Origin: Syntrophorhabdaceae bacterium
GTDB taxonomy: Bacteria > Desulfobacterota > Syntrophorhabdia > Syntrophorhabdales > Syntrophorhabdaceae
Length of the DNA: 38,214 nt
Assembly: GCA_036504895.1 (NCBI GenBank)
Contig: DASXUJ010000138.1
Span: 1-38,214 of the forward strand
Direction of reading: 5' to 3'
The notes below the pieces were generated by a model, which ran no database searches, was not told the origin of the DNA, and worked only from the letters and a program-made list of their open reading frames with translations. Positions 8,589 through 17,125 of this stretch are shown piece by piece; position 1 is the stretch's first letter, and each line of letters begins with the position of its first letter. The position numbers and the translations under genes were made by a program.

Positions 8589-8604
8589 AAGTGAATTTTT
8601 TCAC
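8589..8604. promoter_or_regulatory. CRP/FNR-type palindrome, distal site of the nuo operon
   Basis: AGTGA-N6-TCACT, a perfect inverted repeat with the CRP-superfamily core GTGA-N6-TCAC. It lies 65 bp (about six helical turns) upstream of a second copy and about 135 bp upstream of the predicted nuo transcription start. The regulator is unknown. Confidence 0.5.
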
Positions 8605-8653
8605 TCCTACATTTCGCGGGGTATCTCTTCTGGATTTAATGTTTTCGGGTATT

Positions 8654-8669
8654 TGTGACTTTTTTCACT
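8654..8669. promoter_or_regulatory. CRP/FNR-type palindrome, proximal site of the nuo operon
   Basis: TGTGA-N6-TCACT matches the classical CRP half-site arrangement TGTGA-N6-TCACA at 9 of 10 positions. Its centre is about 70.5 bp upstream of the predicted start, close to where class I CRP activators bind. With the distal copy it suggests control of the nuo operon by a CRP/FNR-superfamily regulator. Confidence 0.55.
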
Positions 8670-8696
8670 TTTTTTGAAAAAGAGTACAATTTGGTG

Positions 8697-8725
8697 TAGA
8701 CATTTTATAACTAAACCTGTACAAT
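8697..8725 (+). promoter_or_regulatory. Sigma70-type promoter of the nuo operon
   Basis: TAGACA (8697-8702), 17 bases, then TACAAT (8720-8725); each box matches consensus at 5 of 6. Transcription would begin near 8732 with a leader of about 55 bases to nuoA. A second TACAAT at 8685 lacks a good -35. Apart from this promoter and the two palindromes, the gene-free stretch 8348-8786 shows no RNA gene or hidden coding region that I can support. Confidence 0.65.
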
Positions 8726-8786
8726 TGAGAAATCTTTAAAGTGAATTGGATTAGCTCAAAAAACTGGCTACAAAGGACTTCTCGCT

Positions 8787-9140
8787 ATGTTTGAGTATGT
8801 AGCAATTTTCGTGATGTTCTGCCTTGCCGGTATCATCGCCACCGTCATCATAGGGGCTTCCCATCTCCTCGGTCAACGAACCCAAAACAGGATCAAATTA
8901 GCACCCTATGAGTGTGGTACCACGACGATCGGCCCTACCCGCAGAATCATGACCATTCGGTACTATATCGTGGCAATGCTCTTTCTGGTATTTGACATAG
9001 AAGTAATATTTCTCTACCCCTGGGCTGTGGTGACCAAGAAGCTCGGCCTCTTCGGTTTTGTGGAGATGATGGTATTTGTACTCATCCTCTTTATCGGGTA
9101 CATCTACATTTGGAAAAAAGGTGCGTTAGAATGGGAATAG
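8787..9140 (+). CDS. nuoA: NADH-quinone oxidoreductase subunit A
   Basis: A 117-residue membrane subunit of complex I (three transmembrane helices) that joins the membrane arm to the quinone site. Conserved segments visible are [17 protein letters not shown] in the first loop (with the family Cys) and the [14 protein letters not shown] helix. First gene of a 13-gene operon. AAAGGA lies 8 bases before the ATG. Its last codons overlap the start of nuoB by 10 bases, a sign of translational coupling. Confidence 0.97.
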   Translation: MFEYVAIFVMFCLAGIIATVIIGASHLLGQRTQNRIKLAPYECGTTTIGPTRRIMTIRYYIVAMLFLVFDIEVIFLYPWAVVTKKLGLFGFVEMMVFVLILFIGYIYIWKKGALEWE

Positions 9141-9625
9141 AAGATTCTTCATTAGTTAAACCCGTTGATTACATCATAAACTGGGCGCGAAAGAATTCAC
9201 TCTTTCCGGTGACCTTCGGCCTTGCGTGCTGTGCCCTTGAAATGATGGTCGCAAGCTCCGCGGAATACGATATTGCGCGATTCGGGGCGGAAGTGTTCAG
9301 GCCGTCGCCGAGGCAGTCGGACCTTATGATCGTGGCGGGCACCCTTACGAAAAAAATGGCGCCTATGGTCAAGAGAATTTATGAGCAGATGCCGAATCCG
9401 AAATGGGTCATCGCCTTCGGGGCATGTGCTTCATCGGGCGGTATCTTCAGATCTTACGCAGTGGTACAGGGGGTAGACCAGATTATCCCCGTCGATGTAT
9501 TTATTCCCGGTTGTCCGCCGAGACCCGAGGCCCTTCTCAAAGGCCTTATGGAACTTCAGAAGAAGATACAGAAGGAGACGTTAAAAGACAGGCCGTTAAT
9601 AACTTTACCTGGGAAGAGGGCATGA
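9131..9625 (+). CDS. nuoB: NADH-quinone oxidoreductase subunit B
   Basis: A 164-residue peripheral-arm subunit that holds iron-sulfur cluster N2 next to the quinone site. The four ligands are visible: the tandem Cys33-Cys34 in [10 protein letters not shown], Cys99 in FGACASSGG and Cys128 in IPGCPPRPE. The ATG at 9131 gives the expected family N-terminus; a TTG at 9110 would add seven residues with no support. Its stop overlaps the nuoC ATG by 4 bases. Confidence 0.97.
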   Translation: MGIEDSSLVKPVDYIINWARKNSLFPVTFGLACCALEMMVASSAEYDIARFGAEVFRPSPRQSDLMIVAGTLTKKMAPMVKRIYEQMPNPKWVIAFGACASSGGIFRSYAVVQGVDQIIPVDVFIPGCPPRPEALLKGLMELQKKIQKETLKDRPLITLPGKRA

Positions 9626-10122
9626 TAAGCAGCAACAGGGTCTTCGAGAAACTTTCAGAGGTTTTCGGGCGAAAAATCATTCATACCGCCATAAATATGG
9701 GCGAGCCTGTAGTCGCATTGGACAAAGGATCGATACGGGAGGTGCTCACCTTCCTGAGGGATGATCCGGAGCTCTCCTATCAAATGCTCGTCGAGCTCTT
9801 CGCCATAGATTGGCAGGGCCAGGAGCCGAGGTTCGAGATTGTCTATATCCTCCGCTCTCTCCTTCACAACGGCAGGGTCACCGTGCGGGCGCGTTGCGGC
9901 GAGGACGGCGTCAAAACAGTAAGCGACCTCTGGAATGCTGCCAACTGGCTGGAACGGGAAGCATTCGATATGTTCGGCATACGCTTCATCAACCATCCGG
10001 AGCTTCGAAGAATTTACACCGACGACGATTTCGAGGGATTTCCCTTGAGGAAAGATTTTCCCCTGGAGGGAAAGGACTTCGATAAGCCCTTTACAGTCCA
10101 CTTTAAGGAAGAAAAGGCGTAG
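9622..10122 (+). CDS. nuoC: NADH-quinone oxidoreductase subunit C
   Basis: A 166-residue peripheral-arm subunit (30-kDa family) that stabilises the interface between the hydrophilic arm and NuoD. The family signature [12 protein letters not shown] followed by [19 protein letters not shown] is complete. The start is the ATG overlapping the nuoB stop by 4 bases. C and D are separate genes here, not the NuoCD fusion found in enterobacteria. It ends directly against the nuoD ATG with no gap. Confidence 0.96.
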   Translation: MISSNRVFEKLSEVFGRKIIHTAINMGEPVVALDKGSIREVLTFLRDDPELSYQMLVELFAIDWQGQEPRFEIVYILRSLLHNGRVTVRARCGEDGVKTVSDLWNAANWLEREAFDMFGIRFINHPELRRIYTDDDFEGFPLRKDFPLEGKDFDKPFTVHFKEEKA

Positions 10123-11295
10123 ATGACAGAATCAAAATATATGACCATCAATATGGGGCCGCAGCATCCCGCGACCCATGGCGTCCTCCAGTTCATCCTT
10201 GAGCTGGACGGCGAGACAGTGGTGAAAAGCACGCCCCGCATCGGGTACCTCCACCGTGGCATGGAAAAGCTCATGGAGGCCAAGACATACTGGCAGGCGC
10301 AGCCCCTTACCGACAGACTCGATTATACAAGCGGCATGTCGAATAACCTTGCCTATTGCCTCGCCGTGGAAAAACTCCTGGGTATCGAGATACCCAAACG
10401 GGCGCAGTACATCAGGGTAATGTTGTGCGAGATGCAGCGTATCGCCGCCCATATACTCTGGCTGTCCACCCATGCCCTTGATATAGGGGCCATGACGCTT
10501 TTCTTCTACGGGTTCCGTGAAAGAGAGAACTGTCTCAAGGTGCTGGAATCGGTTTCCGGCGCAAGACTTATGCCCGACTATATCCGCTTCGGCGGGCTCA
10601 GGGAAGACCTTCCCGACGGCTTCATGGAGGCGGCGAAGACCTTCATAGAGGATTTCCCGCGTAGAATAGATGAATATGAGACACTCCTCACCCAGAACAT
10701 CATCTGGAGAAAACGTACTCAGAACGTAGGCTTCCTTTCCGCGGAAGACGCTATAAGCTACGGGGTTACAGGTCCCGTGCTCAGGGCTTCGGGCGTAAAT
10801 TACGACGTGCGGAAGGCATACCCCTATTCGAGTTACGATGAATTCGATTTCGAGATACCTCTGGGCACCAAAGGCGACGTGTACGAACGATACCTCGTGA
10901 GATTGCAGGAGATGAGACAGTCCGTGAGGATCGTGATGCAGGCTTTGGAGAAGCTGCCGTCGGGACCCATCAATGCTGCGGCCCCCGAATTCGTGCCGCC
11001 CGCGAAGGAATTGGTTCAGAAGGATATGGCAGCCCTTATCCGCCACTTCAAGCTCATGGCGGACGGCATCAAGCCCCCGAAAGGGGAGGCATATGCCTCG
11101 ATAGAATCATCAAAAGGTGAGCTCGGCTTCTATATTATCAGCGATGGCACGAGCAAGCCTTACAGAGTCAGGATCCGGCCGCCGTCATTCCTCAACGTCG
11201 CTTCCATTCCAAAGATGATTGACGGCCAGTTAGTGGCGGACGTAGTAGCCGCCATCGGAAGCGTTGATGTGGTGCTCGGCGAAATAGACAAATAA
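10123..11295 (+). CDS. nuoD: NADH-quinone oxidoreductase subunit D
   Basis: A 390-residue 49-kDa-family subunit that forms the quinone-binding cavity with NuoB. MGPQHPATHGVL near the N-terminus carries the conserved His of the quinone site, and RIGYLHRGMEKL follows. The C-terminal RIRPPSFLNVASIP and IGSVDVVLGEIDK blocks are typical. The nickel-ligand cysteines of related hydrogenases are absent, as expected for a true Nuo subunit. The ATG abuts the nuoC stop; AAGGA lies upstream. Confidence 0.97.
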   Translation: MTESKYMTINMGPQHPATHGVLQFILELDGETVVKSTPRIGYLHRGMEKLMEAKTYWQAQPLTDRLDYTSGMSNNLAYCLAVEKLLGIEIPKRAQYIRVMLCEMQRIAAHILWLSTHALDIGAMTLFFYGFRERENCLKVLESVSGARLMPDYIRFGGLREDLPDGFMEAAKTFIEDFPRRIDEYETLLTQNIIWRKRTQNVGFLSAEDAISYGVTGPVLRASGVNYDVRKAYPYSSYDEFDFEIPLGTKGDVYERYLVRLQEMRQSVRIVMQALEKLPSGPINAAAPEFVPPAKELVQKDMAALIRHFKLMADGIKPPKGEAYASIESSKGELGFYIISDGTSKPYRVRIRPPSFLNVASIPKMIDGQLVADVVAAIGSVDVVLGEIDK

Positions 11296-11306
11296 TAAGG
11301 TTAATT

Positions 11307-13256
11307 ATGGCAGAAGTATTATTCAGTTCATGGCAAGGCGAGATCATCGACAACAGGGGCAAAGGGAAAGACGCCTATGAACCCCTGAAGAAGGCGAAAC
11401 TCCCCGGGGAATTCGACAGGGGTCCCGTGAAAGCATTCATGGGCTGGGACGGCATCATTCTGTGCGATGAGAATGTGGACATGGTAGACATGTCCCTTAA
11501 ATACGCCGAATCGGTTCAGAGGGAGTCGTGCGGCAGGTGCATTCCGTGCAGGATCGGGAGCAAGGTCATCTGGGGGATCCTGAATGCTATGGCCCTGGGG
11601 AATGGCAAAGCGGGCGACATCGGAAAGATAAGGGAAATTGCCGCTACCATTCGGGACGGCTCCAAATGCCAGATAGGGCAGACCGGTTTTATTCCCGTGC
11701 TCCAGGCCCTCGAGTTCTTCGGACCCCAGTTCGAAAGCGCGATCAAGGAAGGGCGAAAAGCCACGTCGGGCGATTACAGAATTTCCGTCACCGCTCCGTG
11801 TATGAGCGTGTGCCCGACCCAACTCGATATACCCAAATATGTTGAAGATATCACCGAAGGGAGATTCTCCGATTCCCTCGCCACCATACGGCAGAATACA
11901 TGCCTCGCCGGTACGTTGGGCAGGGTCTGCGTCAGACCTTGCGAATCGAATTGCAGGCGGGCAAATATCGATGATCCTATATCGATCAAGAGCCTCAAGC
12001 GGTTTGTCGCCGACTATGAGATAGAGAAGAATGTAGAGCAGCCCGTTCGGGAAGTACCCCGGGGCGGCAAAAAGGTGGCCGTGATCGGCGCGGGGCCTGC
12101 CGGACTCTCATGCGCCTACTACCTCGCTCAGATGGGGCACCAGGTAACGGTATTCGAGAAACTGGGAGAACCCGGCGGTATGGCGGCGGTAGGTATCCCC
12201 GATTATCGTCTGCCCCGCTCCGTGCTGACCGGTGAGGGCAAGTTCGTAGAGTCCTTAGGCGTGGAGATCCGCTACAATATGACTATCGGCAAAGATGTGA
12301 CCATTCCGCAGCTTCAGAAGGAGTACGACGCCATCTTCATCGGTGTGGGCGCCCACGGCAGCTCGCCTATGGGTGTGGAAGGCGAAGATAGCGGATATCA
12401 GGGTTTTATTGCCGGCGTGAAATACCTCCTCGATATAAACCTTGGAAAGGATCCCTATCCCGAAGGAAAGAAAGTCGTGGTCGTAGGCGGCGGCAACGTG
12501 GCCATGGACTGCGTGAGATCTTCTTTCAGAGTCGGCAAACCCGATGTGCACCTCGTCTATCGGAGGACCAAGGCGGAAATGCCCGCCGATCCGGTAGAGA
12601 TTCATGAGGCGGAAGAGGAAGGCGTAGACTTTCACTACCTCTGCAATCCCAAAAGGATTATCGCGGAGAACGGAAAGGTGAAAGGCGTGGAATGCATCCG
12701 GATGGAGCTCGGCGAGCCTGACCAGAGCGGACGCAGGAGACCGGTGCCGGTGCCTGACTCCGAGTTTATAATCGAGACCGATATTCTCATACCCGCCATC
12801 GGCCAGATGATTGACTGGTCTTTCCTCGAGAAGAAGGAAGAGTTCACCATTACCCGGTGGAATACATTTCAGGTGAATCAGGAGACCTTCGAGACCTCGG
12901 TAAAAGGCATATTCTCCGCGGGCGACTGCGAGACCGGACCTGACGTGTTGGTGAGGGCATGCGGGAACGGGAAAAGGGCCGCATGGAAAATCGATGAATA
13001 TCTGAAGGGTGAGGAGCCGAAGGCACGGATGGGCGAAAAATTCGTCCGCTTTTTCGGCGACATCAAAGTCTATGATAAAAAAGAAAATGTGGGATTCCTG
13101 GGCGATAAAAAGCGCACGAACCTGAAGCCCATGGAACCGGAAAAAAGAAAATGGGTGTTTGATGAAGTGGAAGAGGGCTATAAAGTGAATGAAGCAATCG
13201 GAGAGGCGTCACGGTGCCTTCGCTGTTACAGAATAGGCATGATTGCGGTAGGGTAA
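11307..13256 (+). CDS. NuoF C-terminal domain fused to GltD-like NAD(P)/FAD oxidoreductase (in place of nuoEF)
   Basis: A 649-residue fusion at the operon position of nuoE-nuoF. Residues about 40-145 match only the C-terminal part of NuoF: ESCGRCIPCRIG with Cys75, Cys78, Cys81, and Cys121 in SKCQIG, the ligand pattern of cluster N3. The NuoF FMN/NADH domain (GRGGAGFPTG-type loop) is missing. Residues about 160-570 are a glutamate-synthase-small-subunit-like flavoprotein: PCMSVCP (Cys165, Cys169), GRVCVRPCESNC (Cys208, 212, 216), FAD motif GAGPAGL (261-267), nucleotide motif VVGGGNVAMD (392-401), VYRR (417-420; RR often reads NADPH) and IFSAGDC. Residues about 605-640 resemble the segment normally at the N-terminus of GltD, ending SRCLRC (Cys637, Cys640). 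The inferred role is electron entry to NuoG from NADPH or another donor, by way of FAD. ATG follows nuoD by 11 bases. Confidence 0.9.
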   Translation: MAEVLFSSWQGEIIDNRGKGKDAYEPLKKAKLPGEFDRGPVKAFMGWDGIILCDENVDMVDMSLKYAESVQRESCGRCIPCRIGSKVIWGILNAMALGNGKAGDIGKIREIAATIRDGSKCQIGQTGFIPVLQALEFFGPQFESAIKEGRKATSGDYRISVTAPCMSVCPTQLDIPKYVEDITEGRFSDSLATIRQNTCLAGTLGRVCVRPCESNCRRANIDDPISIKSLKRFVADYEIEKNVEQPVREVPRGGKKVAVIGAGPAGLSCAYYLAQMGHQVTVFEKLGEPGGMAAVGIPDYRLPRSVLTGEGKFVESLGVEIRYNMTIGKDVTIPQLQKEYDAIFIGVGAHGSSPMGVEGEDSGYQGFIAGVKYLLDINLGKDPYPEGKKVVVVGGGNVAMDCVRSSFRVGKPDVHLVYRRTKAEMPADPVEIHEAEEEGVDFHYLCNPKRIIAENGKVKGVECIRMELGEPDQSGRRRPVPVPDSEFIIETDILIPAIGQMIDWSFLEKKEEFTITRWNTFQVNQETFETSVKGIFSAGDCETGPDVLVRACGNGKRAAWKIDEYLKGEEPKARMGEKFVRFFGDIKVYDKKENVGFLGDKKRTNLKPMEPEKRKWVFDEVEEGYKVNEAIGEASRCLRCYRIGMIAVG

Positions 13257-13269
13257 AGAAGGAATGGGC

Positions 13270-15696
13270 ATGATAACGGTTACAATAGACGGCAAGGAGA
13301 TCCAGGCAGAAGAAGGCAGGACGATACTTGAGATCGCGAGGCAGAACGATATCCCTATACCTACCCTTTGCTATCACGAACATCTCCTTCCCATAGGTTC
13401 CTGCAGGCTGTGCATTGTTGAGATCGAGGGTTACGACAAGCCCATGGCGTCCTGTGATACCGTGGCCCGGGACGGGATCTCGGTAGTCACGAGATCGGAC
13501 AAGCTTTTTGCCATGAGGCAGGAGTACTTGAAGTTCCTTCTCATTCACCATCCCCTCGAATGTCCTATCTGTGATGCGGCAGGAGAATGCCGGCTCCAGG
13601 ACCTCGCATTCGAGCACAAGCTGGAACAGGTCGATCTTTCGGCGGAAAAAGAGGCGAAGAAGGCCGAACCTTATTCCACCTCCCTTATAAGATACGCGGA
13701 AAGCCGTTGTGTCCTCTGTCTGCGCTGTGTCCATGCATGTCGTGAGATTTCGGGAAGAACTGTCCTTGAAATAGCGCAGAAGGGAATACAGGCACGGATG
13801 GCGCCGGTGAACGGCCTTGACTGCATCTCCTGCGGCGAATGCCTGGCGGTCTGCCCGGTGGGCGCCCTCGTCGAACGGGTAAGTCCGCTGAAGAGCAGGA
13901 AATGGCAGACCAGACGGGTTTCGACCACCTGTGCTCACTGCGGATATGGGTGTGGCCTCACTCTCGATGTCTATGGGGATCGAGTTATCACGAAAGTCCT
14001 CACGGACGTGGACCAAATGCCGAACAAGGGAAGCCTCTGTATCATGGGCAGGTTCGGCTATGATTTTGCCAACAATCCCGCCCTTCTTAAAGAAGCGGTC
14101 ATCAAGGAAGAAGGCGTGGCAAAGACTGTGAGTCTCCAGGAATCGGTTGAAGCGGTGGCGGCAGGCCTATCCAGGCTCCTGAAACAGGGCAAGCCCGCGG
14201 GCTTTATCGTCTCTCCCAGGGCCACGAACGAAGAGATCTCCATGATCTCCCAGATCGCAGGCTGTTTTCCCATGAGCACCATAGGGACATCGGGCAATTA
14301 CCATACAGGAAAGGTCCGGGACGTGATGGACCGGATGGGCATCCCGCCCGTCTATAATTACGAGGACCTCGCAGGGTGCGATCTTGTGATTGCCGCAGGC
14401 GCCGACCTCCTCGGAAATAACCATCTCCTTGGAAACAGGGTAAGGGAGGCGGTAAAGAAAAATGGCTCCAGGGTCGCGGTGATAGACCCGTCTCCGACGG
14501 CACTTACCAGAATCGCTGATTCATGGCTCAATATTACGCCCGGATCGGATGCGCTCCTGTTCCAATTGATCGCAAAGCGCCTGTTGACGGAGAAGAGATA
14601 TTCTCCCCAGGGGGAAAAGATAGAGGGCTTCAAGGAACTGTCTGCGGTGGTCGAAAAAATCGACGAAGCTGCGGCCCTGCTTGAATGCGGAACGGATAAA
14701 AAGGCATTCGAGAGATTTATGACGCTTCTTACGGGTGCCGGCAGGATCGCCTTCATCGTGGGCTCCGGTCTGAGTGCGCGTGAGGCGAGTCTTACTTCTC
14801 TTTTCAACGTAAGTCTCCTTTTGGGTTTAGAGGACAGGTGCCTTGTAATGGCGACTTCCCTGCAATCGAATGCGGTCGGGGCGGCAGCGATTCTCCCCAA
14901 TGCAGTGGAGGCCCACCGCGTGGTCACTAACCCGGGGATCGGGGGGCTCTTCATTTACGAAGACGACCCCTTCTCTTATATGAATGCGGCCGAGACGGAA
15001 GAGGCCCTGAAGCAGAAGGCGTTCATTGCCGTCTGCGATGCGCTCCCTTCAAAGGTTGCGGATTATGCCCATGCCGTCATACCCACCGGCACATTTGCGG
15101 AAAAAGAGGGGACCTGCGTTGCGGAGGACGGCTTTGTCAGGAAAGTCCGGCGTGCGCGCTCCGGATCCTCGCAGGGTTATGAATTTCTAAGGGCCCTCGT
15201 GAGAAAGCTCTGCGGCGGTCTCAATCAGAGCGAAAAGGAGACAACGGAAAGCCTTTACAAAAGCGGAGTTCTTGTAAAAGACGGGTCAGGCCGCGAAAGA
15301 ATTGCGGCAGGTTCGTCGGAGAAGCGGTTTATTACGGACGTCGGAACGTCGGAAGTCCGAGGGCAAAGGGTCTGCACCCTGGTCTTGAGGAACGTGTTCC
15401 TGAGCCACCATCTTGCCGATAAAAATACCTATTCTAAAACGGTCTATGTAAATAATCCGCCCGTGGCAGGAGATATGCTCTTTATCTCCGCCGAGGACGG
15501 GAATGCCCTCGGGATCGCGGAGGGGGACATGGTCTGCCTCGAAACCGATCTTGCAACGGTGACGGAGCGTGCTTCGATCAGGAAGGGTCTCAAACAAGGT
15601 GTGGCGGAGTACCGGATGCTCACGAAAAGACAGGAGATCCTGAAGCTTGCGCGGGGTTACGGTAAACATATTGCAGTGACAATGAAAAAAGGTTAA
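13270..15696 (+). CDS. nuoG: NADH-quinone oxidoreductase subunit G
   Basis: An 808-residue subunit that conducts electrons through the peripheral arm. Ligand sets visible in order: [2Fe-2S] N1b (Cys34, 45, 48, 62); N5 (His94, Cys98, 101, 107); two ferredoxin-type sets for N4 and its neighbour (Cys147, 150, 153, 157 and Cys185, 188, 191, 195); and an N7-type set CAHCGYGC plus SLC (Cys221, 224, 228, 257). The rest is a molybdopterin-oxidoreductase-like fold that probably holds no cofactor. The ATG at 13270 is preferred because AAGGA lies 6 bases upstream; the ATG at 13264 touches AAGGA directly. It lies right after the NuoF'-GltD fusion, its probable electron donor. The N-terminal domains also resemble formate dehydrogenase and hydrogenase subunits, but the operon context decides for NuoG. 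Confidence 0.94.
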   Translation: MITVTIDGKEIQAEEGRTILEIARQNDIPIPTLCYHEHLLPIGSCRLCIVEIEGYDKPMASCDTVARDGISVVTRSDKLFAMRQEYLKFLLIHHPLECPICDAAGECRLQDLAFEHKLEQVDLSAEKEAKKAEPYSTSLIRYAESRCVLCLRCVHACREISGRTVLEIAQKGIQARMAPVNGLDCISCGECLAVCPVGALVERVSPLKSRKWQTRRVSTTCAHCGYGCGLTLDVYGDRVITKVLTDVDQMPNKGSLCIMGRFGYDFANNPALLKEAVIKEEGVAKTVSLQESVEAVAAGLSRLLKQGKPAGFIVSPRATNEEISMISQIAGCFPMSTIGTSGNYHTGKVRDVMDRMGIPPVYNYEDLAGCDLVIAAGADLLGNNHLLGNRVREAVKKNGSRVAVIDPSPTALTRIADSWLNITPGSDALLFQLIAKRLLTEKRYSPQGEKIEGFKELSAVVEKIDEAAALLECGTDKKAFERFMTLLTGAGRIAFIVGSGLSAREASLTSLFNVSLLLGLEDRCLVMATSLQSNAVGAAAILPNAVEAHRVVTNPGIGGLFIYEDDPFSYMNAAETEEALKQKAFIAVCDALPSKVADYAHAVIPTGTFAEKEGTCVAEDGFVRKVRRARSGSSQGYEFLRALVRKLCGGLNQSEKETTESLYKSGVLVKDGSGRERIAAGSSEKRFITDVGTSEVRGQRVCTLVLRNVFLSHHLADKNTYSKTVYVNNPPVAGDMLFISAEDGNALGIAEGDMVCLETDLATVTERASIRKGLKQGVAEYRMLTKRQEILKLARGYGKHIAVTMKKG

Positions 15697-15699
15697 GGC

Positions 15700-16698
15700 A
15701 TGGAACCTATTTACTCCATAATCGAACTGGTGGTGAAGAACCTGGTGGTAGTGATGGTCCTTATGGGGCTGGTCGCCTATACCACATTACTTGAGAGAAA
15801 ACTCCTCGGCCGGATTCAGGTGCGGTTCGGGCCGAACAGGGTAGGGCCCTTCGGGCTTCTCCAGCCTATAGCGGACGGAATTAAATCCTTTTTCAAGGAA
15901 GATATTATCCCCGACGAGGCGGATAAGACCCTTTACGTAATTGCCCCGGGGATTTGTCTCTTCACCGCCCTCTCCATGTTCGCGGTCATCCCCTTCGGCG
16001 ACACCGTAACCATCCTCGGCAGGAATATAAAGATGGTAGTGGCGGACATCGATATGGGCGTTCTCTACGTCCTTGCCCTGGCGACACTTGGAGAATACGG
16101 GGTAGTACTCGGAGGCTGGGCATCGGGTAGTAAATACGGCGTTCTCGGATCGCTTCGGGCGGCCGCTCAGATGATAAGCTATGAGACAGCCCTCGGTCTG
16201 GCCGTAATAGGAACCATCATTCTTGCCGGTTCCTTGAGGCTCTCCGATATCGTCGCGGCCCAGCAGGTATCGGGCTGGTTTATTCTCAAATACCCCTTCG
16301 GCTTCATCTTCTACATCATCGCGGGGCTTGCCGAGATAAACAGAACGCCCTTCGACATGCCCGAATCTGAAAGCGAACTGGCCTGTGGGTTCAACATAGA
16401 ATATAGCAGCATGAAATTTGCCACCTTCATGATCGCAGAATACGCTCACATGTTCGTCGTCGCGGGAGTGGCGACTACCCTGTTCCTCGGCGGGTGGTCA
16501 GGGCCATATTTACCGGGACCCATCTGGTTCCTTATTAAAGTTTTTATCTTGATCTTCTTCTTTATCTGGGAGAGAGGGACATTCCCGCGCCTGAGGTACG
16601 ACCACATCATGAAGTTCGGATGGAAGGTGCTTTTGCCCCTTACCCTTCTCAATGTAGTTGTCACCGCCCTCCTCGTGGCATTGGGAGTAATTAAATGA
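15700..16698 (+). CDS. nuoH: NADH-quinone oxidoreductase subunit H
   Basis: A 332-residue membrane subunit with about eight helices that forms the quinone entry channel and links electron transfer to proton pumping. Family blocks: RFGPNRVGPFGLLQPIADGIK in the first loop and EINRTPFDMPESESELACGF in the third, with its conserved acidic residues. It begins 3 bases after the nuoG stop. Confidence 0.97.
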   Translation: MEPIYSIIELVVKNLVVVMVLMGLVAYTTLLERKLLGRIQVRFGPNRVGPFGLLQPIADGIKSFFKEDIIPDEADKTLYVIAPGICLFTALSMFAVIPFGDTVTILGRNIKMVVADIDMGVLYVLALATLGEYGVVLGGWASGSKYGVLGSLRAAAQMISYETALGLAVIGTIILAGSLRLSDIVAAQQVSGWFILKYPFGFIFYIIAGLAEINRTPFDMPESESELACGFNIEYSSMKFATFMIAEYAHMFVVAGVATTLFLGGWSGPYLPGPIWFLIKVFILIFFFIWERGTFPRLRYDHIMKFGWKVLLPLTLLNVVVTALLVALGVIK

Positions 16699-16708
16699 AG
16701 GTGATGCC

Positions 16709-17125
16709 ATGATAATAATTCCGCTCTTGAAAGGGCTTGCCCTTACGGTGAGCAGGCTTTTCACGAAGCCGATCACCATTCAATACCCTGAAAAGAAATA
16801 CAAAGTTCCGGCCAGATGGAGGGGTATTCATTTTTTCAGGAAGAATGACGCGGGTGAGACGACATGCGTCGCCTGCGGTCTGTGCGTCAATGTCTGCCCT
16901 AATGCCTGCATCACCCTCGAGATCGGGGAACGGGCGGACGGAACACGGTATCCTCTTAAGTATGAGATCGATGCGTGGCGGTGCATCTACTGCGGATTCT
17001 GTCAGGACGCCTGCCCGGTCAATGCCATAAGGCTGGGGGAGAACTACGAGCAGGCTTATTACCGGAAAGAGGATTTATGCCTCGATACGAAAAAGCTTCT
17101 TTCCATGAATGAGGAGAAGGCATGA
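16709..17125 (+). CDS. nuoI: NADH-quinone oxidoreductase subunit I
   Basis: A 138-residue ferredoxin-like subunit holding clusters N6a and N6b. Both CxxCxxCxxxCP motifs are present (Cys53, 56, 59, 63 and Cys92, 95, 98, 102). The amphipathic N-terminus anchors it on NuoH. It hands electrons from NuoG to NuoB. Its stop overlaps the nuoJ ATG by 4 bases. Confidence 0.96.
   Translation: MIIIPLLKGLALTVSRLFTKPITIQYPEKKYKVPARWRGIHFFRKNDAGETTCVACGLCVNVCPNACITLEIGERADGTRYPLKYEIDAWRCIYCGFCQDACPVNAIRLGENYEQAYYRKEDLCLDTKKLLSMNEEKA

Noticed and set aside
13063-14016. Minus-strand open frame of 317 codons across the nuoG start
   Set aside because: Antisense to the fusion gene and nuoG; the plus strand carries all the iron-sulfur motifs.
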